A stretch of 64,000 nucleotides of DNA from Desulfonema magnum (GTDB lineage: Bacteria > Desulfobacterota > Desulfobacteria > Desulfobacterales > 4be13). Each line of letters begins with the position of its first letter. Position 1 is the first letter of the stretch. Under the pieces are notes generated by a model. That model worked only from the letters and a program-made list of their open reading frames with translations, did no database searches and had not been told where the DNA came from. The stretch spans positions 4,175,633-4,239,632 of the forward strand of contig NZ_CP061800.1 in the NCBI RefSeq assembly GCF_017377395.1, in the 5' to 3' direction. This document shows, piece by piece, positions 24,426 through 34,178 of the stretch. Both the position numbers and the translations under genes were made by a program.

Positions 24426-25202
24426 CGATCTGCCGGACGGGGTTTGCAACCCCGTCCGAAATATTTTCCGACCCCCGAAAACAAACGTTTCGGACGGGGT
24501 TGCAAACCCCGTCCGGCAGTCTTATAGATCGGCTTCCCGCGGCACCGGATTACGGGCTGCCTGCCGGGATAAGGGATAGGGCTTTCCGGATCGGAAACAC
24601 CCTTCGGGGAACCGCTGTCATATCGGCCGGTACTATCCGTTTCATCCCCTGAATCCGTTGTCATATTGCCGGCCTCCCCTAAATCCGTTATAATCAGAAA
24701 ATTGAGAATTGATAATTGATCCGGAATGCAGAAATGAGGCGGAGCGAAGCGGAATTTTTGCATCCTTTGATAATTCTCAATTCTCAATTACTAATGCGGT
24801 CTGAAAAAAATTGTTTGACCTGAGCAGCCCATATGTTTTATATGTTCTGAATATTTCATATTGGTGTCCCGGTATTAAAAATATGTAAATTTCGAAATAC
24901 TAAAAAAAGATGTTTTACTGGGTAAAAATCTGTAAAAAAAATTTCGAAAAAATCAATTTTAAAGAGATATATCTTGTATCCAACATCTAACTATTTGAAA
25001 TAATTATATAAAAATTTTTCAGAAAAAAATAACCGAAAAAAGTTAGTTTATTTTCTTTGATATCAGGATGTTAAATCAGATTTTCCCGATATCGTTCCGA
25101 CATAAAAAATCGAAGACAAAAGGAGGTTTTTAAGTGGATTTATTCTTTATTATCAAGAAATTAAAAATTTTTAAAGACGTAAATCACGTCTCGTGGGAGG
25201 GG
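24426..25202 (+). promoter_or_regulatory. CRISPR leader module 3 with family B core
   Basis: Third copy of the module: B hairpin core (24427-24519), then the block from 24527 to the first repeat of array 3. It matches module 2 in having the B core and module 1 in some single-base differences, so the copies are recent duplicates of each other. Confidence 0.8.
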
Positions 25203-25235
25203 GTTGACCAAAGACCCGGAAATGGAGGGGATTGA
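25134..25235 (+). CDS. Leader mini-ORF 3 (33 codons)
   Basis: Third copy of the GTG-started mini-ORF behind AAAGGAGG, again ending at TGA inside the first repeat of array 3. Same remarks as for the first copy. Confidence 0.3.
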   Translation: MDLFFIIKKLKIFKDVNHVSWEGVDQRPGNGGD

Positions 25236-26740
25236 AACTGCCTCTTTGCACTCGTCTTGAACCTCAAGGGTTGACCAAAGACCCGGAAATGGAGGGGATT
25301 GAAACCCGTGTATGTGAATATTCACAATCTATTAATTGTTGACCAAAGACCCGGAAATGGAGGGGATTGAAACAGAATTTTCATCGACAACGGTTTTATT
25401 TGTGTTGACCAAAGACCCGGAAATGGAGGGGATTGAAACCCATAAAGAGGGTTAAAATCCATACTCATGGTTGACCAAAGACCCGGAAATGGAGGGGATT
25501 GAAACACGTTGTCATTGAGTGAAGCTTTTCGGTCTTCACTGTTGACCAAAGACCCGGAAATGGAGGGGATTGAAACAACGACAGGCATCCCAGATGCTCC
25601 TCTGAGACCGTTGACCAAAGACCCGGAAATGGAGGGGATTGAAACTTTTCCCCCAAATTTGGCAAGCAAGCTCGCTACAGAGGTTGACCAAAGACCCGGA
25701 AATGGAGGGGATTGAAACGTCGCGCCTGCTTCCCGCAAACCAGTCAAGTGGCTGTTGACCAAAGACCCGGAAATGGAGGGGATTGAAACAGATAACGGGT
25801 CGTCTATGTTCCGCATCTTTTTCTGTTGACCAAAGACCCGGAAATGGAGGGGATTGAAACATCCTACTTTCCCGCCAACAAGATTTTCATCCTTGTTGAC
25901 CAAAGACCCGGAAATGGAGGGGATTGAAACTCACTTCATCACCAGCTGAAAAACCTTGATAGAGTTGACCAAAGACCCGGAAATGGAGGGGATTGAAACT
26001 TATTATCTTTCCAGGCTTCTAGTACGTTTTCTTGTTGACCAAAGACCCGGAAATGGAGGGGATTGAAACCCCTCAGAAATGCCGTCGACAGAAACATCAG
26101 CTACCGGTTGACCAAAGACCCGGAAATGGAGGGGATTGAAACCCAGTTCCGGTTCCAGCCACAACACCAAAACGTTGACCAAAGACCCGGAAATGGAGGG
26201 GATTGAAACTCAATTTCTACATTTTTTCCGTCAGGTACGGGGTTGACCAAAGACCCGGAAATGGAGGGGATTGAAACTCTACCAAGACATCAGAAATTTT
26301 ATAACCAGGTTGACCAAAGACCCGGAAATGGAGGGGATTGAAACCTTTCACCTCTATTATATTCAACATATCCCTCTGTTGACCAAAGACCCGGAAATGG
26401 AGGGGATTGAAACAAAGCCCCTTCCCGTCTTCGAATCCCATTCTTGTTGACCAAAGACCCGGAAATGGAGGGGATTGAAACCGATTAATACCCCCCTGTT
26501 CAGTAAACTGGGGGTTGACCAAAGACCCGGAAATGGAGGGGATTGAAACTCCACCACCATCATCATCCACATTCGGGTCACGTTGACCAAAGACCCGGAA
26601 ATGGAGGGGATTGAAACCTCCGATTGCGGAGTCAACTTCGATCATCCATGTTGACCAAAGACCCGGAAATGGAGGGGATTGAAACTGAAACACTTCCCTC
26701 TTTAAAAGAGAAAAAAAAGTTGACCAAAGACCCGGAAATG
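25203..26740 (+). CRISPR. CRISPR array 3: 22 full repeats plus truncated terminal repeat, 22 spacers
   Basis: Same repeat, 22 full copies from 25203 to 26685, then a final copy cut after 22 bp (26719-26740), the usual sign of the distal end of an array. The spacer at 26618-26649 shares 25 bp with the array 2 spacer at 23503-23537, shifted by 10 bp, so both sample the same foreign sequence. Array 3 is the only one of the three with a degenerate trailing end. Confidence 0.98.
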
Positions 26741-26745
26741 AGGTT

Positions 26746-26766
26746 TCTCGGATATTATATCCGAGA
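26746..26766. terminator. Hairpin just after array 3
   Basis: TCTCGGATAT / ATATCCGAGA form a tight stem six bases after the truncated last repeat. It may end pre-crRNA transcription, but there is no T-run. Further purine-rich hairpin text (CTCCGGAAGG, CTCCGGAGGG) follows to 26900. Confidence 0.3.
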
Positions 26767-26998
26767 GAGGGATGAGAGATTATTCTCTTAAACTCAGCGT
26801 CGGGACGCCGACATGCAGGATGTTATAGGATTTGTCTCTCCGGAAGGGGGGAAGGAGGGAACTCCGGAGGGAAATTCGGAGGGAAAGTGAAAAAAATGGC
26901 GGAAAAAGAAAACACCTCTCCTGTGCATCCCGTTTTCGAGGATCGGAGAGATTCAGCGGGATTCCGTGAGACCGGCATTTTTTTTCGCAGTTTAATTC
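26767..26998. other. Non-coding array trailer
   Basis: Purine-rich sequence with runs such as GGAAGGGGGGAAGGAGGGAA and no supported gene. A plus-strand reading frame starting at 26887 runs into the family A element and has no RBS or family resemblance. Confidence 0.5.
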
Positions 26999-27181
26999 TG
27001 ATTGTAACGAATTTAGGGGAGGCTGTTAAAGCCCCGTGGGGGCGATATATTTGTAGCATTCATCATGCCGGGCCGACCACAAGCCCTTACGGGGCCTGGC
27101 AGGGGGGGCGGCAAATCTGTTGCTACAAATATGCCGCCCTTACAGGGCTTGGTCGGTTCTCCCCTAAATCCGTTATAATCA
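26999..27181. mobile_element. Family A MITE-like element before the IS region
   Basis: Ends TGATTGTAACGAATTTAGGG and CCCTAAATCCGTTATAATCA. The interior has inverted AAGCCCCGTGGGGGCGATAT-type text related to the 51-bp repeats inside the copy at 6766. It directly adjoins the first 242-bp satellite fragment. Confidence 0.75.
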
Positions 27182-27353
27182 GAAAATTTGTAATTTTTCC
27201 TAACACCTGACACCTGACATCTAACACCTTTTTCATATAAACTCCCATGTCCTGCGGACACAACAAAGGATGAAACTTTTGATTTTTGGTTCAAAATGTC
27301 ATAACTACTCTCAGAATAAATATTTATCAACAATTATAACAGGAAGGACGGTT

Positions 27354-28610
27354 ATGACTAAAAAATCAGACACCCCGATTATTTCAGTAATGCATCCCGT
27401 TTGTTGCGGACTGGACGTTCACAAGAATATTATTTCAGCATGTCTTATTACTCTGAATCCCCTTGGCTCGCCGCAATATGAAGTGAGGGAATTCCCGACT
27501 TTTACAGACAGCCTTTTCCTTTTAAGGGACTGGCTGACCGACAATAATTGTCCGACAGTTGCAATGGAAAGTACAAGTGTGTATTGGCGTCCGGTTCACA
27601 ATATCCTTGAAGGACATCTGGATGTTGTCCTGGTAAATGCGCGCCATATAAAAAATGTTCCCGGCAGAAAGACGGATACCGAGGACAGCAGATGGCTTGC
27701 CAATCTCCTTCGCCACGGGCTTGTGAAAGGCAGTTTTATTCCGGCAAAGGAAGTGAGACAATGGCGTGACCTGACAACGCTTCGGAAAAATTACACACAG
27801 ACTCTCGGAGATTACAAGAGGCGTGTTCATAAACTGTTCGAGACCGCCAATATCAAAATCAGTTCTGTGGTGACCGATCTGTTCGGAGTGACAGGACGTA
27901 ACCTGATCAGTCTCCTTTGTGACGAAGATGCGGATTTAAGCCTTGAAAATATTGAAAAATGTGCGAAAGGAAGTCTCGGTTCCAAAAGTGCGGAACTTCA
28001 TCGCAGTATTCAGGGTTTTTTTGAAGATCACCATCGTTTTCAGTTAAAACTGCTTATGGATACAATTGAGGCAACGGAGCGGAATATTAAATCCGTAACT
28101 GCCCGTCTTGCCAGGCTTATGAGGCCTCATCAGGAAGTTTTGGATCGTCTGGACGAAGTATACGGGATTAACACAGTGGCCGGTCAGTCAGTGCTCAGTC
28201 ATATAGGATTCACACTGGAAGAATTCGGAAATGAGGCTGCTTTCTGTTCCTGGGCAGGACTTTGTCCCGGAAATAATGAAAGTGCCGGCAAGCGTAAAAG
28301 CGGCAGGTCCCCGGTCCGAAATCATCCCTTTAAAACAGTCATGGTTGAAATTGCATGGTCTGCCATTAAGAAGAGGGACTCATATTATAAGGACAAATAT
28401 TATCGTATAAAATATCGGCGCGGAGCCAAAAAAGCTGTTGTCGCAGTTGCTCACAGCATAGCAAAGGGAATTTATCATATAATAAAATACGGAGAATCTT
28501 TTGAGGATCTGGGTAAAGGATATCTTTCCGGCAAAAATCAGGAAAAAAAGATAAACAGACTAAAAAAACAGGCCGCACAGTTAGGATATGACCTGGTTGC
28601 TTCCGCTTAA
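27354..28610 (+). CDS. IS110/IS1111-family transposase (DEDD), copy 1
   Basis: A 418-residue recombinase. The N-terminal DEDD RuvC-like domain shows GLDVHKNIISACLI (about 18-31), VAMESTSVYWRPVH (about 67-80) and RKTDTEDSRWLANLLRHGLV (about 102-121). The C-terminal transposase_20 domain shows VYGINTVAGQSVLSHIGF and FCSWAGLCPGNNESAGKRKS with its conserved serine. ATG at 27354 with AGGAAGG 7 bp upstream is preferred; an in-frame ATG at 27270 overlaps the element end and has no better RBS. It is intact and identical in sequence to the other two copies, so transposition is recent. IS110 enzymes are guided by an RNA from the non-coding part of the element. Confidence 0.92.
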   Translation: MTKKSDTPIISVMHPVCCGLDVHKNIISACLITLNPLGSPQYEVREFPTFTDSLFLLRDWLTDNNCPTVAMESTSVYWRPVHNILEGHLDVVLVNARHIKNVPGRKTDTEDSRWLANLLRHGLVKGSFIPAKEVRQWRDLTTLRKNYTQTLGDYKRRVHKLFETANIKISSVVTDLFGVTGRNLISLLCDEDADLSLENIEKCAKGSLGSKSAELHRSIQGFFEDHHRFQLKLLMDTIEATERNIKSVTARLARLMRPHQEVLDRLDEVYGINTVAGQSVLSHIGFTLEEFGNEAAFCSWAGLCPGNNESAGKRKSGRSPVRNHPFKTVMVEIAWSAIKKRDSYYKDKYYRIKYRRGAKKAVVAVAHSIAKGIYHIIKYGESFEDLGKGYLSGKNQEKKINRLKKQAAQLGYDLVASA

Positions 28611-29005
28611 CAGAGAATAACCTTAAAATAAATTGAAAACTGTAAAGAATATGAAGAATATACCGAATCCGTTTTTTAACAGGAAAGGATAATAACAGCC
28701 TGATGTAAATAAAACTGAAGCACTTCACATTTTAAGGTCGGTGAAAAAATGGCGCCGCGAGCCCGATATAAACATGACCGGCCGGTCACCTGCACAACAA
28801 AATGTCAGCTCTTTTAAGAGACTACGAATATAAAACTTTTTTTTCAGGACCGGCCTCATTTTTTAAGAAGTGCGGAAATATTTTAAAAAGTCGTTCGGAG
28901 ACTACGGGACAAGTGTTTTTTTACTCTGAATATCCGTATTCGGCAATTATTTTATTCAGATAACGAACTAAATTTATTTCTTATTAATTAGAGTTTCATA
29001 TAAAC
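28611..29005 (+). ncRNA. Candidate guide (bridge) RNA region of the IS110-type element
   Basis: Non-coding tail of copy 1, repeated exactly in copies 2 (30374-30768) and 3 (33679-34073). In the IS1111 branch the long non-coding end lies 3' of the transposase, as here. The segment contains hairpin-forming text, notably the palindrome GACCGGCCGGTC and the repeated GAGACTACG motif. I have not identified target or donor guide loops; the call rests on position only. Confidence 0.35.
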
Positions 29006-30768
29006 TCCCATGTCCTGCGGACACAACAAAGGATGAAACTTTTGATTTTTGGTTCAAAATGTCATAACTACTCTCAGAATAAATATTTATCAACAATTAT
29101 AACAGGAAGGACGGTTATGACTAAAAAATCAGACACCCCGATTATTTCAGTAATGCATCCCGTTTGTTGCGGACTGGACGTTCACAAGAATATTATTTCA
29201 GCATGTCTTATTACTCTGAATCCCCTTGGCTCGCCGCAATATGAAGTGAGGGAATTCCCGACTTTTACAGACAGCCTTTTCCTTTTAAGGGACTGGCTGA
29301 CCGACAATAATTGTCCGACAGTTGCAATGGAAAGTACAAGTGTGTATTGGCGTCCGGTTCACAATATCCTTGAAGGACATCTGGATGTTGTCCTGGTAAA
29401 TGCGCGCCATATAAAAAATGTTCCCGGCAGAAAGACGGATACCGAGGACAGCAGATGGCTTGCCAATCTCCTTCGCCACGGGCTTGTGAAAGGCAGTTTT
29501 ATTCCGGCAAAGGAAGTGAGACAATGGCGTGACCTGACAACGCTTCGGAAAAATTACACACAGACTCTCGGAGATTACAAGAGGCGTGTTCATAAACTGT
29601 TCGAGACCGCCAATATCAAAATCAGTTCTGTGGTGACCGATCTGTTCGGAGTGACAGGACGTAACCTGATCAGTCTCCTTTGTGACGAAGATGCGGATTT
29701 AAGCCTTGAAAATATTGAAAAATGTGCGAAAGGAAGTCTCGGTTCCAAAAGTGCGGAACTTCATCGCAGTATTCAGGGTTTTTTTGAAGATCACCATCGT
29801 TTTCAGTTAAAACTGCTTATGGATACAATTGAGGCAACGGAGCGGAATATTAAATCCGTAACTGCCCGTCTTGCCAGGCTTATGAGGCCTCATCAGGAAG
29901 TTTTGGATCGTCTGGACGAAGTATACGGGATTAACACAGTGGCCGGTCAGTCAGTGCTCAGTCATATAGGATTCACACTGGAAGAATTCGGAAATGAGGC
30001 TGCTTTCTGTTCCTGGGCAGGACTTTGTCCCGGAAATAATGAAAGTGCCGGCAAGCGTAAAAGCGGCAGGTCCCCGGTCCGAAATCATCCCTTTAAAACA
30101 GTCATGGTTGAAATTGCATGGTCTGCCATTAAGAAGAGGGACTCATATTATAAGGACAAATATTATCGTATAAAATATCGGCGCGGAGCCAAAAAAGCTG
30201 TTGTCGCAGTTGCTCACAGCATAGCAAAGGGAATTTATCATATAATAAAATACGGAGAATCTTTTGAGGATCTGGGTAAAGGATATCTTTCCGGCAAAAA
30301 TCAGGAAAAAAAGATAAACAGACTAAAAAAACAGGCCGCACAGTTAGGATATGACCTGGTTGCTTCCGCTTAACAGAGAATAACCTTAAAATAAATTGAA
30401 AACTGTAAAGAATATGAAGAATATACCGAATCCGTTTTTTAACAGGAAAGGATAATAACAGCCTGATGTAAATAAAACTGAAGCACTTCACATTTTAAGG
30501 TCGGTGAAAAAATGGCGCCGCGAGCCCGATATAAACATGACCGGCCGGTCACCTGCACAACAAAATGTCAGCTCTTTTAAGAGACTACGAATATAAAACT
30601 TTTTTTTCAGGACCGGCCTCATTTTTTAAGAAGTGCGGAAATATTTTAAAAAGTCGTTCGGAGACTACGGGACAAGTGTTTTTTTACTCTGAATATCCGT
30701 ATTCGGCAATTATTTTATTCAGATAACGAACTAAATTTATTTCTTATTAATTAGAGTTTCATATAAAC
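29006..30768 (+). mobile_element. IS110/IS1111-family element, copy 2, in tandem with copy 1
   Basis: Same 1763 bp as copy 1, joined head to tail with no intervening base, recreating the right-end/left-end junction of a circular intermediate. On its right the flank continues with GGCCATGTCCTGACGGTCAC, a variant of the satellite start. Confidence 0.85.
29117..30373 (+). CDS. IS110/IS1111-family transposase, copy 2
   Basis: Identical protein to copy 1 (418 residues, DEDD domain with GLDVHKN, C-terminal WAGLCPGNNESAGK). Being downstream of a tandem right-end/left-end junction, it could be expressed from a junction promoter, as known for circularised IS110-group elements; this is inference. Confidence 0.92.
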   Translation: MTKKSDTPIISVMHPVCCGLDVHKNIISACLITLNPLGSPQYEVREFPTFTDSLFLLRDWLTDNNCPTVAMESTSVYWRPVHNILEGHLDVVLVNARHIKNVPGRKTDTEDSRWLANLLRHGLVKGSFIPAKEVRQWRDLTTLRKNYTQTLGDYKRRVHKLFETANIKISSVVTDLFGVTGRNLISLLCDEDADLSLENIEKCAKGSLGSKSAELHRSIQGFFEDHHRFQLKLLMDTIEATERNIKSVTARLARLMRPHQEVLDRLDEVYGINTVAGQSVLSHIGFTLEEFGNEAAFCSWAGLCPGNNESAGKRKSGRSPVRNHPFKTVMVEIAWSAIKKRDSYYKDKYYRIKYRRGAKKAVVAVAHSIAKGIYHIIKYGESFEDLGKGYLSGKNQEKKINRLKKQAAQLGYDLVASA

Positions 30769-30845
30769 GGCCATGTCCTGACGGTCACAACGAAGTATGA
30801 AAGTTTTGAAGTTTTTCCTAACACTTAACACTTAACACCTGACAC
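30769..30845. repeat. Short degenerate satellite unit with heptanucleotide tail
   Basis: GGCCATGTCCTGACGGTCAC, a short AT stretch and about four TAACACY/TGACACT units. It is a 242-bp unit lacking its hairpin middle, between IS copy 2 and the full satellite. Confidence 0.7.
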
Positions 30846-32310
30846 TTTCATATAAACGGCCATGAGCTGCCGGTCACAACGAATGATGAAAAATCAGTAG
30901 ATCGAAAAGAATTTGTAACATACTGTTTTAAAACAACTGCGAGGAGTGCAAAAATGAAGCGAAGGCGAAATTTTTGCAAAAATTCCGCGTTCGCTTCATT
31001 TTTGCACTCCTTTTGTCCCGGAAACTTTTCGATCCATTGAAAATTTGTAATTTTTCCTAACACCTGACACCTGACACCTAACACCTTTTTCATATAAACG
31101 GCCATGAGCTGCCGGTCACAACGAATGATGAAAAATCAGTAGATCGAAAAGAATTTGTAACATACTGTTTTAAAACAACTGCGAGGAGTGCAAAAATGAA
31201 GCGAAGGCGAAATTTTTGCAAAAATTCCGCGTTCGCTTCATTTTTGCACTCCTTTTGTCCCGGAAACTTTTCGATCCATTGAAAATTTGTAATTTTTCCT
31301 AACACCTGACACCTGACACCTAACACCTTTTTCATATAAAACGGCCATGAGCTGCCGGTCACAACGAATGATGAAAAATCAGTAGATCGAAAAGAATTTG
31401 TAACATACTGTTTTAAAACAACTGCGAGGAGTGCAAAAATGAAGCGAAGGCGAAATTTTTGCAAAAATTCCGCGTTCGCTTCATTTTTGCACTCCTTTTG
31501 TCCCGGAAACTTTTCGATCCATTGAAAATTTGTAATTTTTCCTAACACCTGACACCTGACACCTAACACCTTTTTCATATAAACGGCCATGAGCTGCCGG
31601 TCACAACGAATGATGAAAAATCAGTAGATCGAAAAGAATTTGTAACATACTGTTTTAAAACAACTGCGAGGAGTGCAAAAATGAAGCGAAGGCGAAATTT
31701 TTGCAAAAATTCCGCGTTCGCTTCATTTTTGCACTCCTTTTGTCCCGGAAACTTTTCGATCCATTGAAAATTTGTAATTTTTCCTAACACCTGACACTTA
31801 ACACCTAACACCTTTTTCATATAAACGGCCATGAGCTGCCGGTCACAACGAATGATGAAAAATCAGTAGATCGAAAAGAATTTGTAACATACTGTTTTAA
31901 AACAACTGCGAGGAGTGCAAAAATGAAGCGAAGGCGAAATTTTTGCAAAAATTCCGCGTTCGCTTCATTTTTGCACTCCTTTTGTCCCGGAAACTTTTCG
32001 ATCCATTGAAAATTTGTAATTTTTCCTAACACCTGACACCTGACACCTAACACCTTTTTCATATAAACGGCCATGAGCTGCCGGTCACAACGAATGATGA
32101 AAAATCAGTAGATCGAAAAGAATTTGTAACATACTGTTTTAAAACAACTGCGAGGAGTGCAAAAATGAAGCGAAGGCGAAATTTTTGCAAAAATTCCGCG
32201 TTCGCTTCATTTTTGCACTCCTTTTGTCCCGGAAACTTTTCGATCCATTGAAAATTTGTAATTTTTCCTAACACCTGACACCTGACACCTAACACCTTTT
32301 TCATATAAAC
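30846..32310. repeat. 242-bp satellite, six tandem units
   Basis: Units start at 30846, 31088, 31330, 31573, 31815 and 32057 and are nearly identical (the third has one extra A). Each begins TTTCATATAAACGGCCATGA, carries AGTAGATCGAAAAG / CTTTTCGATC arms, a strong hairpin GGAGTGCAAAAATGAAGCGA, and ends in heptanucleotide repeats (TGACACC, TAACACC). The seventh start, 32299-32310, is interrupted by IS copy 3. It is non-coding; 85-codon frames on the minus strand are artefacts of the repeat. Confidence 0.95.
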
Positions 32311-34073
32311 TCCCATGTCCTGCGGACACAACAAAGGATGAAACTTTTGATTTTTGGTTCAAAATGTCATAACTACTCTCAGAATAAATATTTATCAACA
32401 ATTATAACAGGAAGGACGGTTATGACTAAAAAATCAGACACCCCGATTATTTCAGTAATGCATCCCGTTTGTTGCGGACTGGACGTTCACAAGAATATTA
32501 TTTCAGCATGTCTTATTACTCTGAATCCCCTTGGCTCGCCGCAATATGAAGTGAGGGAATTCCCGACTTTTACAGACAGCCTTTTCCTTTTAAGGGACTG
32601 GCTGACCGACAATAATTGTCCGACAGTTGCAATGGAAAGTACAAGTGTGTATTGGCGTCCGGTTCACAATATCCTTGAAGGACATCTGGATGTTGTCCTG
32701 GTAAATGCGCGCCATATAAAAAATGTTCCCGGCAGAAAGACGGATACCGAGGACAGCAGATGGCTTGCCAATCTCCTTCGCCACGGGCTTGTGAAAGGCA
32801 GTTTTATTCCGGCAAAGGAAGTGAGACAATGGCGTGACCTGACAACGCTTCGGAAAAATTACACACAGACTCTCGGAGATTACAAGAGGCGTGTTCATAA
32901 ACTGTTCGAGACCGCCAATATCAAAATCAGTTCTGTGGTGACCGATCTGTTCGGAGTGACAGGACGTAACCTGATCAGTCTCCTTTGTGACGAAGATGCG
33001 GATTTAAGCCTTGAAAATATTGAAAAATGTGCGAAAGGAAGTCTCGGTTCCAAAAGTGCGGAACTTCATCGCAGTATTCAGGGTTTTTTTGAAGATCACC
33101 ATCGTTTTCAGTTAAAACTGCTTATGGATACAATTGAGGCAACGGAGCGGAATATTAAATCCGTAACTGCCCGTCTTGCCAGGCTTATGAGGCCTCATCA
33201 GGAAGTTTTGGATCGTCTGGACGAAGTATACGGGATTAACACAGTGGCCGGTCAGTCAGTGCTCAGTCATATAGGATTCACACTGGAAGAATTCGGAAAT
33301 GAGGCTGCTTTCTGTTCCTGGGCAGGACTTTGTCCCGGAAATAATGAAAGTGCCGGCAAGCGTAAAAGCGGCAGGTCCCCGGTCCGAAATCATCCCTTTA
33401 AAACAGTCATGGTTGAAATTGCATGGTCTGCCATTAAGAAGAGGGACTCATATTATAAGGACAAATATTATCGTATAAAATATCGGCGCGGAGCCAAAAA
33501 AGCTGTTGTCGCAGTTGCTCACAGCATAGCAAAGGGAATTTATCATATAATAAAATACGGAGAATCTTTTGAGGATCTGGGTAAAGGATATCTTTCCGGC
33601 AAAAATCAGGAAAAAAAGATAAACAGACTAAAAAAACAGGCCGCACAGTTAGGATATGACCTGGTTGCTTCCGCTTAACAGAGAATAACCTTAAAATAAA
33701 TTGAAAACTGTAAAGAATATGAAGAATATACCGAATCCGTTTTTTAACAGGAAAGGATAATAACAGCCTGATGTAAATAAAACTGAAGCACTTCACATTT
33801 TAAGGTCGGTGAAAAAATGGCGCCGCGAGCCCGATATAAACATGACCGGCCGGTCACCTGCACAACAAAATGTCAGCTCTTTTAAGAGACTACGAATATA
33901 AAACTTTTTTTTCAGGACCGGCCTCATTTTTTAAGAAGTGCGGAAATATTTTAAAAAGTCGTTCGGAGACTACGGGACAAGTGTTTTTTTACTCTGAATA
34001 TCCGTATTCGGCAATTATTTTATTCAGATAACGAACTAAATTTATTTCTTATTAATTAGAGTTTCATATAAAC
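32311..34073 (+). mobile_element. IS110/IS1111-family element, copy 3, inserted in the satellite
   Basis: Identical to copies 1 and 2. The left flank is a complete satellite unit ending TTTCATATAAAC and the right flank resumes with GGCCATGAGCTGCCGGTCAC. This shows the exact insertion point, after the 12th base of the unit. Confidence 0.88.
32422..33678 (+). CDS. IS110/IS1111-family transposase, copy 3
   Basis: Identical 418-residue DEDD transposase. The three intact identical genes within 6.5 kb mean that amplification is recent or that the copies are kept alike by gene conversion. Confidence 0.92.
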   Translation: MTKKSDTPIISVMHPVCCGLDVHKNIISACLITLNPLGSPQYEVREFPTFTDSLFLLRDWLTDNNCPTVAMESTSVYWRPVHNILEGHLDVVLVNARHIKNVPGRKTDTEDSRWLANLLRHGLVKGSFIPAKEVRQWRDLTTLRKNYTQTLGDYKRRVHKLFETANIKISSVVTDLFGVTGRNLISLLCDEDADLSLENIEKCAKGSLGSKSAELHRSIQGFFEDHHRFQLKLLMDTIEATERNIKSVTARLARLMRPHQEVLDRLDEVYGINTVAGQSVLSHIGFTLEEFGNEAAFCSWAGLCPGNNESAGKRKSGRSPVRNHPFKTVMVEIAWSAIKKRDSYYKDKYYRIKYRRGAKKAVVAVAHSIAKGIYHIIKYGESFEDLGKGYLSGKNQEKKINRLKKQAAQLGYDLVASA

Positions 34074-34178
34074 GGCCATGAGCTGCCGGTCACAACGAAC
34101 GATGAAAATTTTATATTTTTTCCTAACACCTAACACTTAACACCTAACACTTAACACCTGACACCTGACACCTGACAC
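34074..34178. repeat. Divergent satellite fragment and heptanucleotide array
   Basis: Continues the interrupted unit (GGCCATGAGCTGCCGGTCAC), then a short AT stretch and about eight TRACACY heptamers. Confidence 0.75.

Larger units (their letters stand above)
27243..29005 (+). mobile_element. IS110/IS1111-family element, copy 1 (1763 bp)
   Basis: Boundaries come from comparing three copies: each starts at TCCCATGTCCTGCGG and ends in GAGTTTCATATAAAC. The 12 bp TTTCATATAAAC is also present in the flank on the left, so the element is bracketed by it as a direct repeat. The right junction is immediately the left end of copy 2. There are no terminal inverted repeats, as expected for IS110-type elements. 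A 395-bp non-coding segment follows the transposase. Confidence 0.85.

Noticed and set aside
20900..26740. Minus- and plus-strand reading frames across the CRISPR arrays (texts such as SIPSISGSLVN, FQSPPFPGLWST, LTKDPEMEGIET)
   Set aside because: They are translations of the 36-bp repeat and change with each spacer; no start signals or family resemblance.
26887..27210. 107-codon plus-strand frame after array 3
   Set aside because: Half lies in a family A repeat, there is no RBS and no recognisable domain.
27522..33796. 102- and 120-codon frames antisense to the transposases and across their 3' ends
   Set aside because: Shadows of the transposase gene present identically in every copy; no independent evidence.
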